From contig NZ_JAIUFY010000014.1 in the NCBI RefSeq assembly GCF_020165855.1, forward strand, positions 248,001-312,000: a stretch of 64,000 nucleotides of DNA, in the 5' to 3' direction. Below the pieces are notes generated by a model that had not been told where the DNA came from, ran no database searches, and worked only from the letters and a program-made list of their open reading frames with translations. The DNA is from Celeribacter litoreus (GTDB lineage: Bacteria; Pseudomonadota; Alphaproteobacteria; Rhodobacterales; Rhodobacteraceae). Below are positions 51,753-60,547 of this stretch, piece by piece. The translations under genes were made by a program, and so were the position numbers. Position 1 is the first letter of the stretch, and each line of letters starts with the position of its first letter.

Positions 51753-52561
51753 GCACGTCCGCACAAACCTTCGGTGGACAACGCCACGTGAACCTTGGCT
51801 TTGCGATCCTGATCTTCGCGCTCTACGTCTTTCTGTTGGTGCCGGTTGTCACCATCGTGGGGGCCTCTCTGACCAACGGTCTGATGATCGAATTCCCGCC
51901 GCAGGGCCTGTCCCTGCGCTGGTATGAAGAGTTCTTCGCGCGGCAGGATCTCGTGGACGGCTTGCTGATGTCGCTGCGGATCGGGGCGATCACCGCCATC
52001 GTCACGAGCGCGATTGCCATGATGGCGGCGCTTGCCGGACAGGCGCTCTCGGGCAAGCTCGCGGGGATGTTCCAGCTCGGCATGACGCTGCCGCTTCTGG
52101 TGCCTGAACTGCTCACCGCCGTCGGTCTGCTGTTCTTTCTCTACAAGATCGAGCTTGGCAAAACCGTCATCGGGCTTCAGTTCGGCCATATCCTGATGTC
52201 CTTCCCCTATGCCTACGTCTCGATCACGGCAGCACTCCGTCAGGTTCCGCCCTCGCTCGAAGAGGCCTCTGCCTCGCTCGGCGCGACAGGGTGGCAGACC
52301 TTCCGGCTCGTGATCCTGCCGTTGGTCACGCCGGGGCTCGCGATGGGGGCGATCTTTGCCTTTATCAACAGTTTCGATCTCTACACGATTTCGCTCCTTC
52401 TCAAACCGCTCGGGGGCAACACCCTGCCGCTCGCGCTGTTCGACTTCCTGACCTACGAGTTCAAACCCACTGCAGCGGCGGCGGCGACGATCTCGATCAT
52501 CTTGTCGATTGCAGGTGTGGGCCTCGTTCAAAAACTCGTCGGACTGCAACGCGCCTTCTGA
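51749..52561 (+). CDS. ABC importer permease
   Basis: 270 aa, about six helices, EAA loop EEASASLGATGWQTFRLVIL. PotC-like partner of the upstream permease. After a 34-base gap the racemase gene begins, so transport and catabolic genes are probably one transcript. Confidence 0.85.
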   Translation: MSTSAQTFGGQRHVNLGFAILIFALYVFLLVPVVTIVGASLTNGLMIEFPPQGLSLRWYEEFFARQDLVDGLLMSLRIGAITAIVTSAIAMMAALAGQALSGKLAGMFQLGMTLPLLVPELLTAVGLLFFLYKIELGKTVIGLQFGHILMSFPYAYVSITAALRQVPPSLEEASASLGATGWQTFRLVILPLVTPGLAMGAIFAFINSFDLYTISLLLKPLGGNTLPLALFDFLTYEFKPTAAAAATISIILSIAGVGLVQKLVGLQRAF

Positions 52562-52595
52562 CCAACCAACCTAACTCTACACGAAAGTCACCGCC

Positions 52596-53333
52596 ATGGA
52601 GCACATGCCGGACTCCCCCCGTCTGCTTTATCAACTCGTGAGCCCCCTGCACAAAACCGCCGGGCCACAAGAGGTGCAGCGCCGTCTGGACATGCTCCGT
52701 GCATGGGCCCCCCAATGCAGGATCGAGATCGCATCCCCTGAGACCGGTCCTGCCGCCGTCCAATCCGCCGCTGATATCGCTATGGTCTTCCCTGCCTTGT
52801 GCGACGCAGCTGCGGATTGGCGCGCGGAGGGGTATGATGCGGTGATCCTCGGGTGTTTCAGTGATCCCGCGGCCGAGGCCCTGTCGGAAGTGTCCGGCGT
52901 GCCTGTGATCGGCCCCGGAGAGGCGGGCATTCTTGCCGCAATTCCCTTGGGCGAGCGTTTTTCAGTGCTCTCCTCCGACCCGACACCACCGGGTCTGCGC
53001 CGCCGCATCAGGGGGATCGGGGTGGAGGCCATGTTCGTCTCTGAAATTCTGGTCAGTGGATCGGTGGCACAGCTCGTCGCCGATCCCGACCGCCACATCG
53101 CCGATGTCGTGGCCCAAGGCAAACGCGCGGTCGAGCAGGGGGCAGATGTGCTCGTCCTCGGCTGTCTGGCGATGTCCTTTGCGAAGGGTCTTCCCGAACG
53201 GCTGGCCGATGAAGTCGGCGTTCCCGTCATCAATCCCGTCATCTCCGGCCTTCAGGCCGCACAGGCCGCCGTCGCCTTCCGCCCCTCGGCGTCCCTCCCC
53301 AATTCAAAGTCTTCACGGAGCATTCAATCATGA
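52596..53333 (+). CDS. Asp/Glu/hydantoin-type racemase
   Basis: 245 aa. The two catalytic cysteines of cofactor-free racemases are at C87 (VILGCFSDPA) and C190 (LVLGCLAMSF), spaced as in hydantoin racemase HyuE and allantoin racemase. It should interconvert enantiomers of a hydantoin-like ring or an amino acid. The next genes encode NodB-fold proteins related to PuuE allantoinase, which makes a cyclic ureide the likely substrate. It overlaps the next gene by 4 bases. Confidence 0.8.
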   Translation: MEHMPDSPRLLYQLVSPLHKTAGPQEVQRRLDMLRAWAPQCRIEIASPETGPAAVQSAADIAMVFPALCDAAADWRAEGYDAVILGCFSDPAAEALSEVSGVPVIGPGEAGILAAIPLGERFSVLSSDPTPPGLRRRIRGIGVEAMFVSEILVSGSVAQLVADPDRHIADVVAQGKRAVEQGADVLVLGCLAMSFAKGLPERLADEVGVPVINPVISGLQAAQAAVAFRPSASLPNSKSSRSIQS

Positions 53334-54235
53334 GCCAGACCAGCCAAACCGACCCGTCCCGCTACGACAGTCTGGTCGCTGCCGCAGGATTTCAGGCGCA
53401 ACGGCGACTGGATATTCCGAATATCCAGTATCCCGAAGGTGTGAAACTCGCGGTCAATTTCACCCTCGATTTCGACGCCATGCTGCTGCGCCGTCTGCTC
53501 AATGAAACATGGGGCCAAAAGGCAAAGGGTGAATTCGGTGGCCGTGTCGGCGTCTGGCGCATCATGGATATGTTCGACCGCAACGATGTTGGCGTGACGC
53601 TGTTCACTCCGGGCCGGATTGCGGAACTTTACCCCGAGGTGCTCAAACACGTCGTCGCCAAAGGTCACGAATTGGCTGACCACATGTGGGAGCACGACGT
53701 ACCGAGCGATCCGGTGATCGAAGACGCGCACCTGACCCGCGCCATTGCCGCGCTCGAAGCCATCTCCGGTAAACCCGTCACGGGCACACGGTCGAGCCAC
53801 ACTCCGAAACTCCTGCGGGAGAAGGGCGTGGTCTACAACTCCTTCACCTCCGCGACCTATCGCCCGTTCTACGAATATGATGCGAACGGCGAGAACCCGA
53901 TCCTGCAACTGCCGTTCCACTACGCGCTCGACGATGCGATGTATTTCAGCTTTGGCTGGCTCGACACACCGAACGAGGCACAGAGGATCATGGATGTGGA
54001 CGAGGTCTTCGACATCTGGTGGGGTGCCTTCGAGCAGCAATACAAGGTCGGTGGTTACGTCAACTTCCTGCTGCACCCGTTCGTGTCCGGCCACGCCATG
54101 CGGGTCGATATGCTTGAGCGCCTCATTCAGCGGATGAAAACCCTGCCGGGCGTCTGGTTCCCGACATGTGACGCGCTGGCACAGCACATCCTCGCCGCGC
54201 ATCCCTGTCCTTCGCAATCCCTTTCTCAGGAGTAA
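53330..54235 (+). CDS. NodB-fold (PuuE-like) amidohydrolase, metal ligands present
   Basis: 301 aa, no signal peptide. The fold's metal ligands are visible: D in NFTLDFDAML, H-x3-H in DHMWEHD, and a late HPFVSG histidine. The text NFTLDFDAMLLRR and its length fit the PuuE (allantoinase) branch rather than a secreted polysaccharide deacetylase. PuuE opens (S)-allantoin to allantoate. Here the ring substrate may be allantoin or a related cyclic ureide. It is followed at once by a degenerate homologue. Confidence 0.78.
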   Translation: MSQTSQTDPSRYDSLVAAAGFQAQRRLDIPNIQYPEGVKLAVNFTLDFDAMLLRRLLNETWGQKAKGEFGGRVGVWRIMDMFDRNDVGVTLFTPGRIAELYPEVLKHVVAKGHELADHMWEHDVPSDPVIEDAHLTRAIAALEAISGKPVTGTRSSHTPKLLREKGVVYNSFTSATYRPFYEYDANGENPILQLPFHYALDDAMYFSFGWLDTPNEAQRIMDVDEVFDIWWGAFEQQYKVGGYVNFLLHPFVSGHAMRVDMLERLIQRMKTLPGVWFPTCDALAQHILAAHPCPSQSLSQE

Positions 54236-54239
54236 GCCC

Positions 54240-55178
54240 ATGCCGTGGAAAGACAATTACACCACCAGTGACGAGATCGGCATCTTTGACGAGGCCATCC
54301 AGTGGCCCGCGGGGCAGCAGATGGGGTTTGGCCTCACGGTCAACCTGAACCCGGCGGCGACCGCCAAGGGGATCACGGAAAAAGATCTCGCCTATCCCAC
54401 ATGGCATTTCGGTATGACTGAGGGTCTGAACGCTTTTCTCGACCTCTTTGCGAGGACGGGTGTGAAAGCGACCTTCGCCGTGCCTGCGGTCATTGCCGAT
54501 GGCTACCTCGACGCGATGAAACGCATTCTCGATGGCGGTCACGAGATCGCGGCACAGGGTCTCTTTGGTGAAGACCCGAATACGCTTGAGGCAGGCCAAG
54601 AGGCAGCGCATATCGCGCAGGCCACCGATATTCTCACCCGTGTATGCGGCGCTGCGCCGAAAGGCTGGTTCTCGCTGTCGCGTCCGGATGATCGCTTTGC
54701 CACGGGCGCGGTGACGGATGAGACCATCGCGCTCTTGAAAGCGCAGGGCTACGCCTATTTCGGCAACGGTCTCGCCGATGATGCGCCCTATTGGTGGGTC
54801 ACGGATTTCGAGAAATCCGAGGCGCTTTTGACCCTCCCGTATTACTACCACTTCGATGACACGTTCTTCCTGATGTTCCCGCGTGCAGGGGTCGGGCTGG
54901 AGCGTCTTGAGCCGATCAAGCGCAACTGGCGTCGCGAGTTTCAGGCGCAGTATCGTCGTGGCCGCTACTTCAACATGTGCGTCTCTCCGGCGCGTGCTGG
55001 ATGGGGTCATCGCTTCACCGCGCTCTCCGAGTTCCTGACCGAGGCCGTGAGCCATCCGGGCGTCTGGGCCGAGACCGGCAGCACGCTGGCCGCACATTGG
55101 CAGGCGAACTATCCGTCGGAAGAGACGCTCAACCTCGCGCCCTCCATCTGGGTCGATTACGAAGATAGCCTGAGCTGA
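54240..55178 (+). CDS. NodB-fold homologue that has lost the metal ligands
   Basis: 312 aa, ATG at 54240. It aligns with the preceding gene's product, but GHEIAAQGLFGEDP replaces the H-x3-H segment, VNLNPA replaces the Asp motif, and the late HP histidine is CVSPAR. So D, H, H and late H are all gone. It may be a non-catalytic partner, a metal-independent variant or a protein with a new substrate. PuuE itself has been described as metal-independent, so activity cannot be ruled out. Its gene begins 4 bases after the intact one. Confidence 0.75.
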   Translation: MPWKDNYTTSDEIGIFDEAIQWPAGQQMGFGLTVNLNPAATAKGITEKDLAYPTWHFGMTEGLNAFLDLFARTGVKATFAVPAVIADGYLDAMKRILDGGHEIAAQGLFGEDPNTLEAGQEAAHIAQATDILTRVCGAAPKGWFSLSRPDDRFATGAVTDETIALLKAQGYAYFGNGLADDAPYWWVTDFEKSEALLTLPYYYHFDDTFFLMFPRAGVGLERLEPIKRNWRREFQAQYRRGRYFNMCVSPARAGWGHRFTALSEFLTEAVSHPGVWAETGSTLAAHWQANYPSEETLNLAPSIWVDYEDSLS

Positions 55179-55180
55179 TC

Positions 55181-56311
55181 ATGACATTGCAAAGCGAAGA
55201 TATCCTGTCGGGCCTGCTGGAGTGGGTCCGTATCGACACGCCGACCGGCGATGTGGCGGGCATTTCCCGCCTTGTCGATCTGATCGAGTCCCAACTCACG
55301 CCCTTGGGCGCGGAGATCGAGCGGATCACTGGCCGAGACGGCATGGGCGATCACCTGATTGCGCGGTTCACAGGCGGCGATGGCCCCGGTGTGCTGGTGA
55401 CGAGCCACATTGATACCGTCTGTGCTCCGGGAACTGTTGAGATCAAGCGCGACGGCGACCGTCAATACGGGCCTGGAATCGCGGATATGAAGGGCGGCGG
55501 GTATCTCGCGCTCTGCGCAATGCGGGACATCATCGAGAGCGGTGAGACACTGGCCGGTCCGGTCACGCTCATCTACAATTCCGACGAGGAAATCGGCTCG
55601 CCGACCTCTCACGCACTCATTCAGGCGGAGGCGCGCAAACATGGCGCGGCCCTGATTCCCGAACCCGCGCGGGGCGATGAGGCGATCACCTTCCGCAAGG
55701 GACGAGCGAAATACACGCTCGACTTCGATGGTGTGGAGAGCCACGCAGGCTCCGCCTTTGCGGATGGCCGCTCCGCGATCCTGCAACTGGCCCGCACGAT
55801 TCGCCGGATTGAAGAGATGACGGATCTCGAAACCGAAACCACGGTCAATGTGGGCCGTGTCCGTGGCGGGACAGAGCCGAATGTGGTCGCAGGGCATGCC
55901 GCCTGCGATCTCGACGTCCGGTTTGCCGACGATGACCTAGGCCATGAGATCGAGCGGCAACTCGGGGCGCTGCAGTCTGACGATCCGGATGTGAGCATCC
56001 GTCTGTCGGGCGAGATCGAAAAGCCGTGCCTCGCGCGCACGCCCGAGACGCTCGCCATGTTCGCGCGCGCCACCGAGATCAACGAGGCGCTCGGCGCGCC
56101 GATGATCGAAACCCGTTCGGGTGGCGGCAGCGACGGCAATTTCACCTGCGCAGCCGGTGTTCCGACCCTCGACGGCCTCGGCGCGATCGGCAACAATTGG
56201 CATTCGCCGCAAGAACACATCCTCGTCTCGCCGCTTGCCCGCCGTATGGCGCTCTTGCGCGGCCTGATCCTGACCTATGCGGGCGAACGCCCGACCGGAG
56301 ATACGAAATGA
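55181..56311 (+). CDS. M20-family metallohydrolase (ArgE/DapE type)
   Basis: 376 aa. The metal motifs of the M20 fold are present: SHIDTV (near residue 78), GPGIADMKGG (Asp near 109), NSDEEIGS (Glu pair) and the late NNWHSPQEH histidine. Family members deacylate N-acyl amino acids or hydrolyse ureido acids. In this operon it may cleave the ring-opened ureide. It starts 2 bases after the previous stop and overlaps allE by 4. Confidence 0.82.
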   Translation: MTLQSEDILSGLLEWVRIDTPTGDVAGISRLVDLIESQLTPLGAEIERITGRDGMGDHLIARFTGGDGPGVLVTSHIDTVCAPGTVEIKRDGDRQYGPGIADMKGGGYLALCAMRDIIESGETLAGPVTLIYNSDEEIGSPTSHALIQAEARKHGAALIPEPARGDEAITFRKGRAKYTLDFDGVESHAGSAFADGRSAILQLARTIRRIEEMTDLETETTVNVGRVRGGTEPNVVAGHAACDLDVRFADDDLGHEIERQLGALQSDDPDVSIRLSGEIEKPCLARTPETLAMFARATEINEALGAPMIETRSGGGSDGNFTCAAGVPTLDGLGAIGNNWHSPQEHILVSPLARRMALLRGLILTYAGERPTGDTK

Positions 56312-57054
56312 AACCCAGCTTTGGACAGACCCGTTCTGACATCCGCCGCAATCACGCGCTCCTGACGCCGGAGAGCCATGAGTGGATCACCCAGCCGGAT
56401 TGGCCGGGGGCGGAGATCGCTTTTCTCATCAGCCCGGCCATGGGGGCGAAATTCGCCATGGGTCTCGTGCGGAGCGCTGAGGGGCTCAACGGGATTGCGC
56501 CCGCCCCTGAGGGCATCGCGCGGTTCATCTTTGTGCTGGAGGGCGAGGTTGCCTTGTCCGAGGGTGAAGAGAAACATGTTCTCGGGTCTGAGGGGTATGC
56601 TTTCCTACCACCGAACGACGGCGCGACTCTGAGTGCGTGGGCTGGCGCGTCTTTCGTTCTGTTCGAGTGGGAATTCCTCGCGCGCGGCGATGTGCCTGCA
56701 CGGGTGATCGGCGCTGTTGCGGAAGTGGAAGGCACGCCCTTGCGCGGCGACGATTGGCTCATGGTGCAAAAGCTGCTGCCAACGGATGCGGGGTTCGACG
56801 GGGAATTCAACGTCATGAACTTCCACCCGGGGTCCTCACTCGCCTATGTCGAGACGCATTTCATGGAACACGGGCTTCTCATGCTCGACGGTGGCGGTGT
56901 CTATCGTCTCGATGATCAGTGGTATCCGGTGGGCGCGGGTGATGCGATCTGGATGGGGCCGCATGTGCCGCAATGGTTCGGCGCCCTTGGCCGCGAGACG
57001 TCCCGCTATCTGATCTACAAGAACTACAACCGTTCCCCATTGGCCAAGAGATGA
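56308..57054 (+). CDS. allE: (S)-ureidoglycine aminohydrolase AllE
   Basis: 248 aa bicupin. The C-terminal cupin has the Mn-binding pattern E-x-H-x3-H ... Q (VETHFMEHG and HVPQWF), as in plant and bacterial ureidoglycine aminohydrolase. The enzyme turns (S)-ureidoglycine into (S)-ureidoglycolate and ammonia in allantoin breakdown. Its placement after racemase, two PuuE-like and M20 genes supports a ureide pathway. The stop is only 5 bases from the convergent LysR gene. Confidence 0.8.
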   Translation: MKPSFGQTRSDIRRNHALLTPESHEWITQPDWPGAEIAFLISPAMGAKFAMGLVRSAEGLNGIAPAPEGIARFIFVLEGEVALSEGEEKHVLGSEGYAFLPPNDGATLSAWAGASFVLFEWEFLARGDVPARVIGAVAEVEGTPLRGDDWLMVQKLLPTDAGFDGEFNVMNFHPGSSLAYVETHFMEHGLLMLDGGGVYRLDDQWYPVGAGDAIWMGPHVPQWFGALGRETSRYLIYKNYNRSPLAKR

Positions 57055-57059
57055 CCGGC

Positions 57060-57980
57060 TCAGCCGCCGTAATTGTTGAACAGGGTCTTGATGGCCGCCG
57101 CGAAGGCAACGGACGACGCCGTCGGCGTGCGTCCGGCCATCCGGCAGCACGAGACCGGCGGGCTGTCGAACGGCAGGTCGGTCAACTCGACAAAGGCGAT
57201 CTGTTCGCGGCGGATTTGCAGGAAGCGACCAAAGACGATCCCGATGCCCATGCCGCTCTCGACCATCTGTCGCAACAGGGTGAAGCTGTTGGTGCTCATG
57301 ACCTCGTGCAGGCTCACGTCGCTCTGAACCAAGGCGTCTTCAAGCAGTTGCCGCATGGGAACGGAGTGGTCGGGGAAAATGATCCGCTCACCGTCGATGT
57401 CCTTGAGCGCCACGGAGCGCAGCCGCGCCATCGGATGATCCAGCGAGGTGACGACATAGGTGCGCCGTTTCAGGGTCGCGAGTGTCTCGATCTCGGCAGA
57501 GGGCGGGAAGTTGTAGCCCAGTGCGATGTCGATATCGCCGTCCTGCATCCGGTCGACGATTTCGCGTGTGTTTTCAACGTAGATCGTGAATTTGAGGCCG
57601 GGGTGGTTGTAGCTCATATCGCGCAGCAAGCCGGGCAGGAGATCAGAGGCCAGCACCTCGTTCACGCCGAGCCGCAAGTGACCGCGTTGCAAACCCTGCA
57701 ACTGGTCAATCTCGTCTTGCGCGATGGTCAATTCGTTGATCACAGAGGCGCAGCGGAACAACAGGATTTCGCCCGCTTCGGTCAACTCGAGGCCCCCGCG
57801 GCCGCGATCTCGGCGGAACAGTTCGACGTCCAGCGCGAGCTCGAGGTTCTTGATTTGCTTGCTGACCGCAGAGGGTGCAACGTGCAATCTGTCCGATGCG
57901 GCCCGGAAAGATCCAAGCTGGGCTACTTCGATGAAGTGCCGCAAGCCGGGCAAGCGCCCGAGAATTTTGCTGGGGGGCAT
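57060..57980 (-). CDS. LysR-family transcriptional regulator
   Basis: 306 aa. The helix-turn-helix LGSFRAASDRLHVAPSAVSK is near residues 23-42, and a co-inducer domain follows. It is convergent with allE and divergent from the GlcD-like gene, with only 48 bases between. Such tight divergence suggests it regulates that gene and itself. It might also act on the ureide cluster. Confidence 0.85.
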   Translation of the reverse strand: MPPSKILGRLPGLRHFIEVAQLGSFRAASDRLHVAPSAVSKQIKNLELALDVELFRRDRGRGGLELTEAGEILLFRCASVINELTIAQDEIDQLQGLQRGHLRLGVNEVLASDLLPGLLRDMSYNHPGLKFTIYVENTREIVDRMQDGDIDIALGYNFPPSAEIETLATLKRRTYVVTSLDHPMARLRSVALKDIDGERIIFPDHSVPMRQLLEDALVQSDVSLHEVMSTNSFTLLRQMVESGMGIGIVFGRFLQIRREQIAFVELTDLPFDSPPVSCCRMAGRTPTASSVAFAAAIKTLFNNYGG

Positions 57981-58028
57981 AGAGGTCTCCAGAGAACGAA
58001 CAACACAGCGCCAAGGAGCGTATCATAG

Positions 58029-59447
58029 ATGGACAGCACCGGCATTCAACAGGACACTGCGCAGAAGGTTGCAATTGCAAAACTGAACGCGGTTCTCGGC
58101 CCGAAAGGGATGCTGACGACGGTAGAAGACTGCGCGCGCTATGCGTCGGATCAGTCCGGTCTCGTGGGCACGCCGCCCGTCGCCGTCCTGCGTCCTGCGT
58201 CGACCGAGGAAATCTCTGCTGTCTTGGCGATTTGCAACCGTTACGGCCTCGGTGTGGTGCCGCAGGGCGGGCGCACAGGCCTGTCGGGTGGGGCAAGTTG
58301 CCCCGCTGGCGTTGTTGTCGTGTCGACCGAGCGTCTCACAGGGATCATCGAGATTGACGAAGAGGCCATGACCCTGACCGCATGGGCGGGAACACCATTG
58401 GAGACCGTGCAGAACGCCGCGCGCGAGGTGGGGCTCGAATACTGCGTTGATATCGGCGCGCGGGGGTCGGCGACCATTGGCGGGACGATTGCCACCAACG
58501 CGGGCGGCATCCGTGTGCTTCAGCGCGGTATGACACGGGAGAATGTGCTGGGGCTGGAGGCGGTGCTCGCAGACGGATCCATCGTGTCTCGACTGGGGAA
58601 GACCGTGAAAGACAACTCCGGCTTTGATCTGAAACATATGTTTATCGGGTCTGAAGGCGTGCTCGGGTTCGTGACCCAAGCAGTGCTCAAGCTTCATCGC
58701 CATGTGCCTGGCACGGCAACCGCGCTCTTCGCGCTTCCTGACCACGCGGCGGCGCTGCGGTGTCTCAATGTGGCGCGTGAAACCTTCGGCTCGCGTATTG
58801 TCGCCTTCGAGGGGATGTGGCCCGACTATTGGGATTTCGTCTGCCATGCGACAACTCTGGCAACTTCGCCATTGGAAGATCGCTACGGATTCTATGTCTT
58901 GATCGAAGTCGACTCTGAAACGGGCAGGGCCGAAGAAGAACTCGAAGAGCTGTTCGCCGAGTTGTTCGAACGTGACATTGCGCTCGATGGCGTTCTCGCG
59001 AAATCGGTCGCAGAGGCACAGACGCTTTGGAAATTGCGCGAAGCGGTCGGTGAAGTCGATGACGATTTCGGGCATCACATCAACTTTGATATCGGTGTGT
59101 CGCCTTCCGCGCTCGGTGCGTTCTGTGACGCTGCGGATAAGAAGCTTGCGGCGCTAGAAGAGGCCGGGGCGACGCTCAAGGTCGGGCATATCGGGGACGG
59201 GAATGTCCATTTGCTCGTTGCCCATGATGGCAGCAAAGCCGCCGAGCATCGGATCGAAGCCGAGATCTATGCGCTTTTGCAGATCTATAACGGGGCGGTG
59301 ACCGCCGAACATGGCATCGGTCGCATCAAGGCGCCTTGGATTGGATATAGCCGTTCTCCCGAAGAGCTGGCCATGATGCGGGCGCTGAAAGCCCAGCTCG
59401 ACCCGCGTGGCATCCTCAATCCGGGCGCGCTCTTTTCCGAAGGCTGA
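58029..59447 (+). CDS. FAD-linked 2-hydroxyacid dehydrogenase (GlcD-type)
   Basis: 472 aa. The FAD_binding_4 signature VVPQGGRTGLSGGA and GTIATNAGG, and a C-terminal FAD-oxidase domain ending with the EHGIGRIK motif, are those of glycolate oxidase GlcD, D-lactate and D-2-hydroxyglutarate dehydrogenases. It passes electrons to an acceptor in the membrane or ETF. After AllE-type breakdown yields ureidoglycolate and glyoxylate, a glycolate/glyoxylate-linked role is possible. Substrate not shown. Confidence 0.82.
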   Translation: MDSTGIQQDTAQKVAIAKLNAVLGPKGMLTTVEDCARYASDQSGLVGTPPVAVLRPASTEEISAVLAICNRYGLGVVPQGGRTGLSGGASCPAGVVVVSTERLTGIIEIDEEAMTLTAWAGTPLETVQNAAREVGLEYCVDIGARGSATIGGTIATNAGGIRVLQRGMTRENVLGLEAVLADGSIVSRLGKTVKDNSGFDLKHMFIGSEGVLGFVTQAVLKLHRHVPGTATALFALPDHAAALRCLNVARETFGSRIVAFEGMWPDYWDFVCHATTLATSPLEDRYGFYVLIEVDSETGRAEEELEELFAELFERDIALDGVLAKSVAEAQTLWKLREAVGEVDDDFGHHINFDIGVSPSALGAFCDAADKKLAALEEAGATLKVGHIGDGNVHLLVAHDGSKAAEHRIEAEIYALLQIYNGAVTAEHGIGRIKAPWIGYSRSPEELAMMRALKAQLDPRGILNPGALFSEG

Positions 59448-59560
59448 ATTTGGCGGCGTGGGCGGGTGCGCCTGCGCTGCACAGCGATCGCGCGTTCACA
59501 TCCAGATTAAGTTGAAGATGATATTTCAATACGCTGAAAATAAATAACTTATTGATCTCT

Positions 59561-60043
59561 TCAGTTGTCGAGGGCGCGCAGCAAGTTCTCGATCTGATCA
59601 AGCAATGTATCGATATTTTCGCAGCCGATTTTCTCCTCGATACTCGCGTAGATTTCGGCACTCTGAGGAGCCAATTCGCGGATGAACGCACGCCCTTCTT
59701 CGGTCAGGGTAATGAGCATCCGGCGTCCGTCTGTCTTGTCTCGGTGCGACTGAAGAAACCCGCGCGCCTCCAAGGTCCTCATGATCCGCGTCAGGGAAGG
59801 CGCGAGGATACAGGCCTTGTTCGCGAGAAAGCTCGCGTCCGTTTCTCCCGCCTCTTCGAGAACACGCATCACGCGCCATTGCTGCTCCGTGACATCGTTC
59901 GCAGCCAGCATCGGACGGAATCGCTCCATCACAACTTCGCGGGCACGTAGCAGTGCGATCGGCAGGGTCCGGTGGGTCCGCGCGAGGCCGAAACCATCAT
60001 TATGCGCCTCTATTTGTGTCTCTGGAAGCGTCTCTTCAGCCAT
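59561..60043 (-). CDS. hpaR: MarR-family regulator, HpaR (homoprotocatechuate operon)
   Basis: 160 aa winged-helix MarR protein. The helix-turn-helix covers ASFLANKACILAPSLTRIMR (about 70-90), and the wing contains a conserved DGRR (HRDKTDGRRMLITL). HpaR represses meta-cleavage genes until homoprotocatechuate or a related aromatic is bound. It is divergent from hpaF, with the perfect palindrome TTAACATGTTAA between them. Confidence 0.85.
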   Translation of the reverse strand: MAEETLPETQIEAHNDGFGLARTHRTLPIALLRAREVVMERFRPMLAANDVTEQQWRVMRVLEEAGETDASFLANKACILAPSLTRIMRTLEARGFLQSHRDKTDGRRMLITLTEEGRAFIRELAPQSAEIYASIEEKIGCENIDTLLDQIENLLRALDN

Positions 60044-60092
60044 CGGGTCATGTTCTCCTGTTGATCATTTTGCATCGGAAATTGTGGGCGGG

Positions 60093-60123
60093 TTGACAAG
60101 CACAATTACATTTAACATGTTAA
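60093..60123 (+). promoter_or_regulatory. hpaF promoter with a MarR-type palindrome
   Basis: TTGACA (60093-60098) is a perfect -35 box. TTAACATGTTAA (60112-60123) is a perfect 12-bp palindrome covering the place of the -10 region, so HpaR bound there should block RNA polymerase. The GTG start of hpaF is at 60148 with GGGAGA before it. Confidence 0.55.
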
Positions 60124-60147
60124 GCAACAAGTAAGGGAGAGAGAATC

Positions 60148-60537
60148 GTGCCGCATTTAGCGATTGAATATTCGGCGGGCCTGGAGGCGCGTGCTGATAT
60201 TAAAGGCGTTTGTGAATCCGCATACGCCGCCATGCTCAAAGCCGGAATTTTTCCGAAAGCAGGGATTCGCGTCCGTGCTCACAAGGCCGATGTGGCCATC
60301 GTGGGCGACGCTCTGGCGGAAAATGACTTCGCCGCATTGACCCTCTCTGTCGGGGCAGGTCGTTCGACCGAAGCCCTCAAGGAAGCCGGAGACGCGATCT
60401 TTGCCGCTGTGCAAGTGGCACTCGCCGGTCCGCTCTCCACCCCTCATTTCGCCCTCTCGCTCGAAATCCGGGAAATCAACCCCGAACTGAGCTGGAAAGA
60501 CACCCCCATTCACGCCCGCCTGTCGGGCAAAAGCTGA
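60148..60537 (+). CDS. hpaF: 5-carboxymethyl-2-hydroxymuconate delta-isomerase HpaF
   Basis: 129 aa starting GTG-CCG-CAT (MPHLAIEYSAGL), so after Met removal Pro is N-terminal, the catalytic residue of this tautomerase-superfamily enzyme. It isomerises the ring-cleaved homoprotocatechuate product. First gene of hpaF-hpaE-hpaD. The gap to hpaE is 10 bases. Confidence 0.9.
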   Translation: MPHLAIEYSAGLEARADIKGVCESAYAAMLKAGIFPKAGIRVRAHKADVAIVGDALAENDFAALTLSVGAGRSTEALKEAGDAIFAAVQVALAGPLSTPHFALSLEIREINPELSWKDTPIHARLSGKS

Positions 60538-60547
60538 AGGAAAGACG

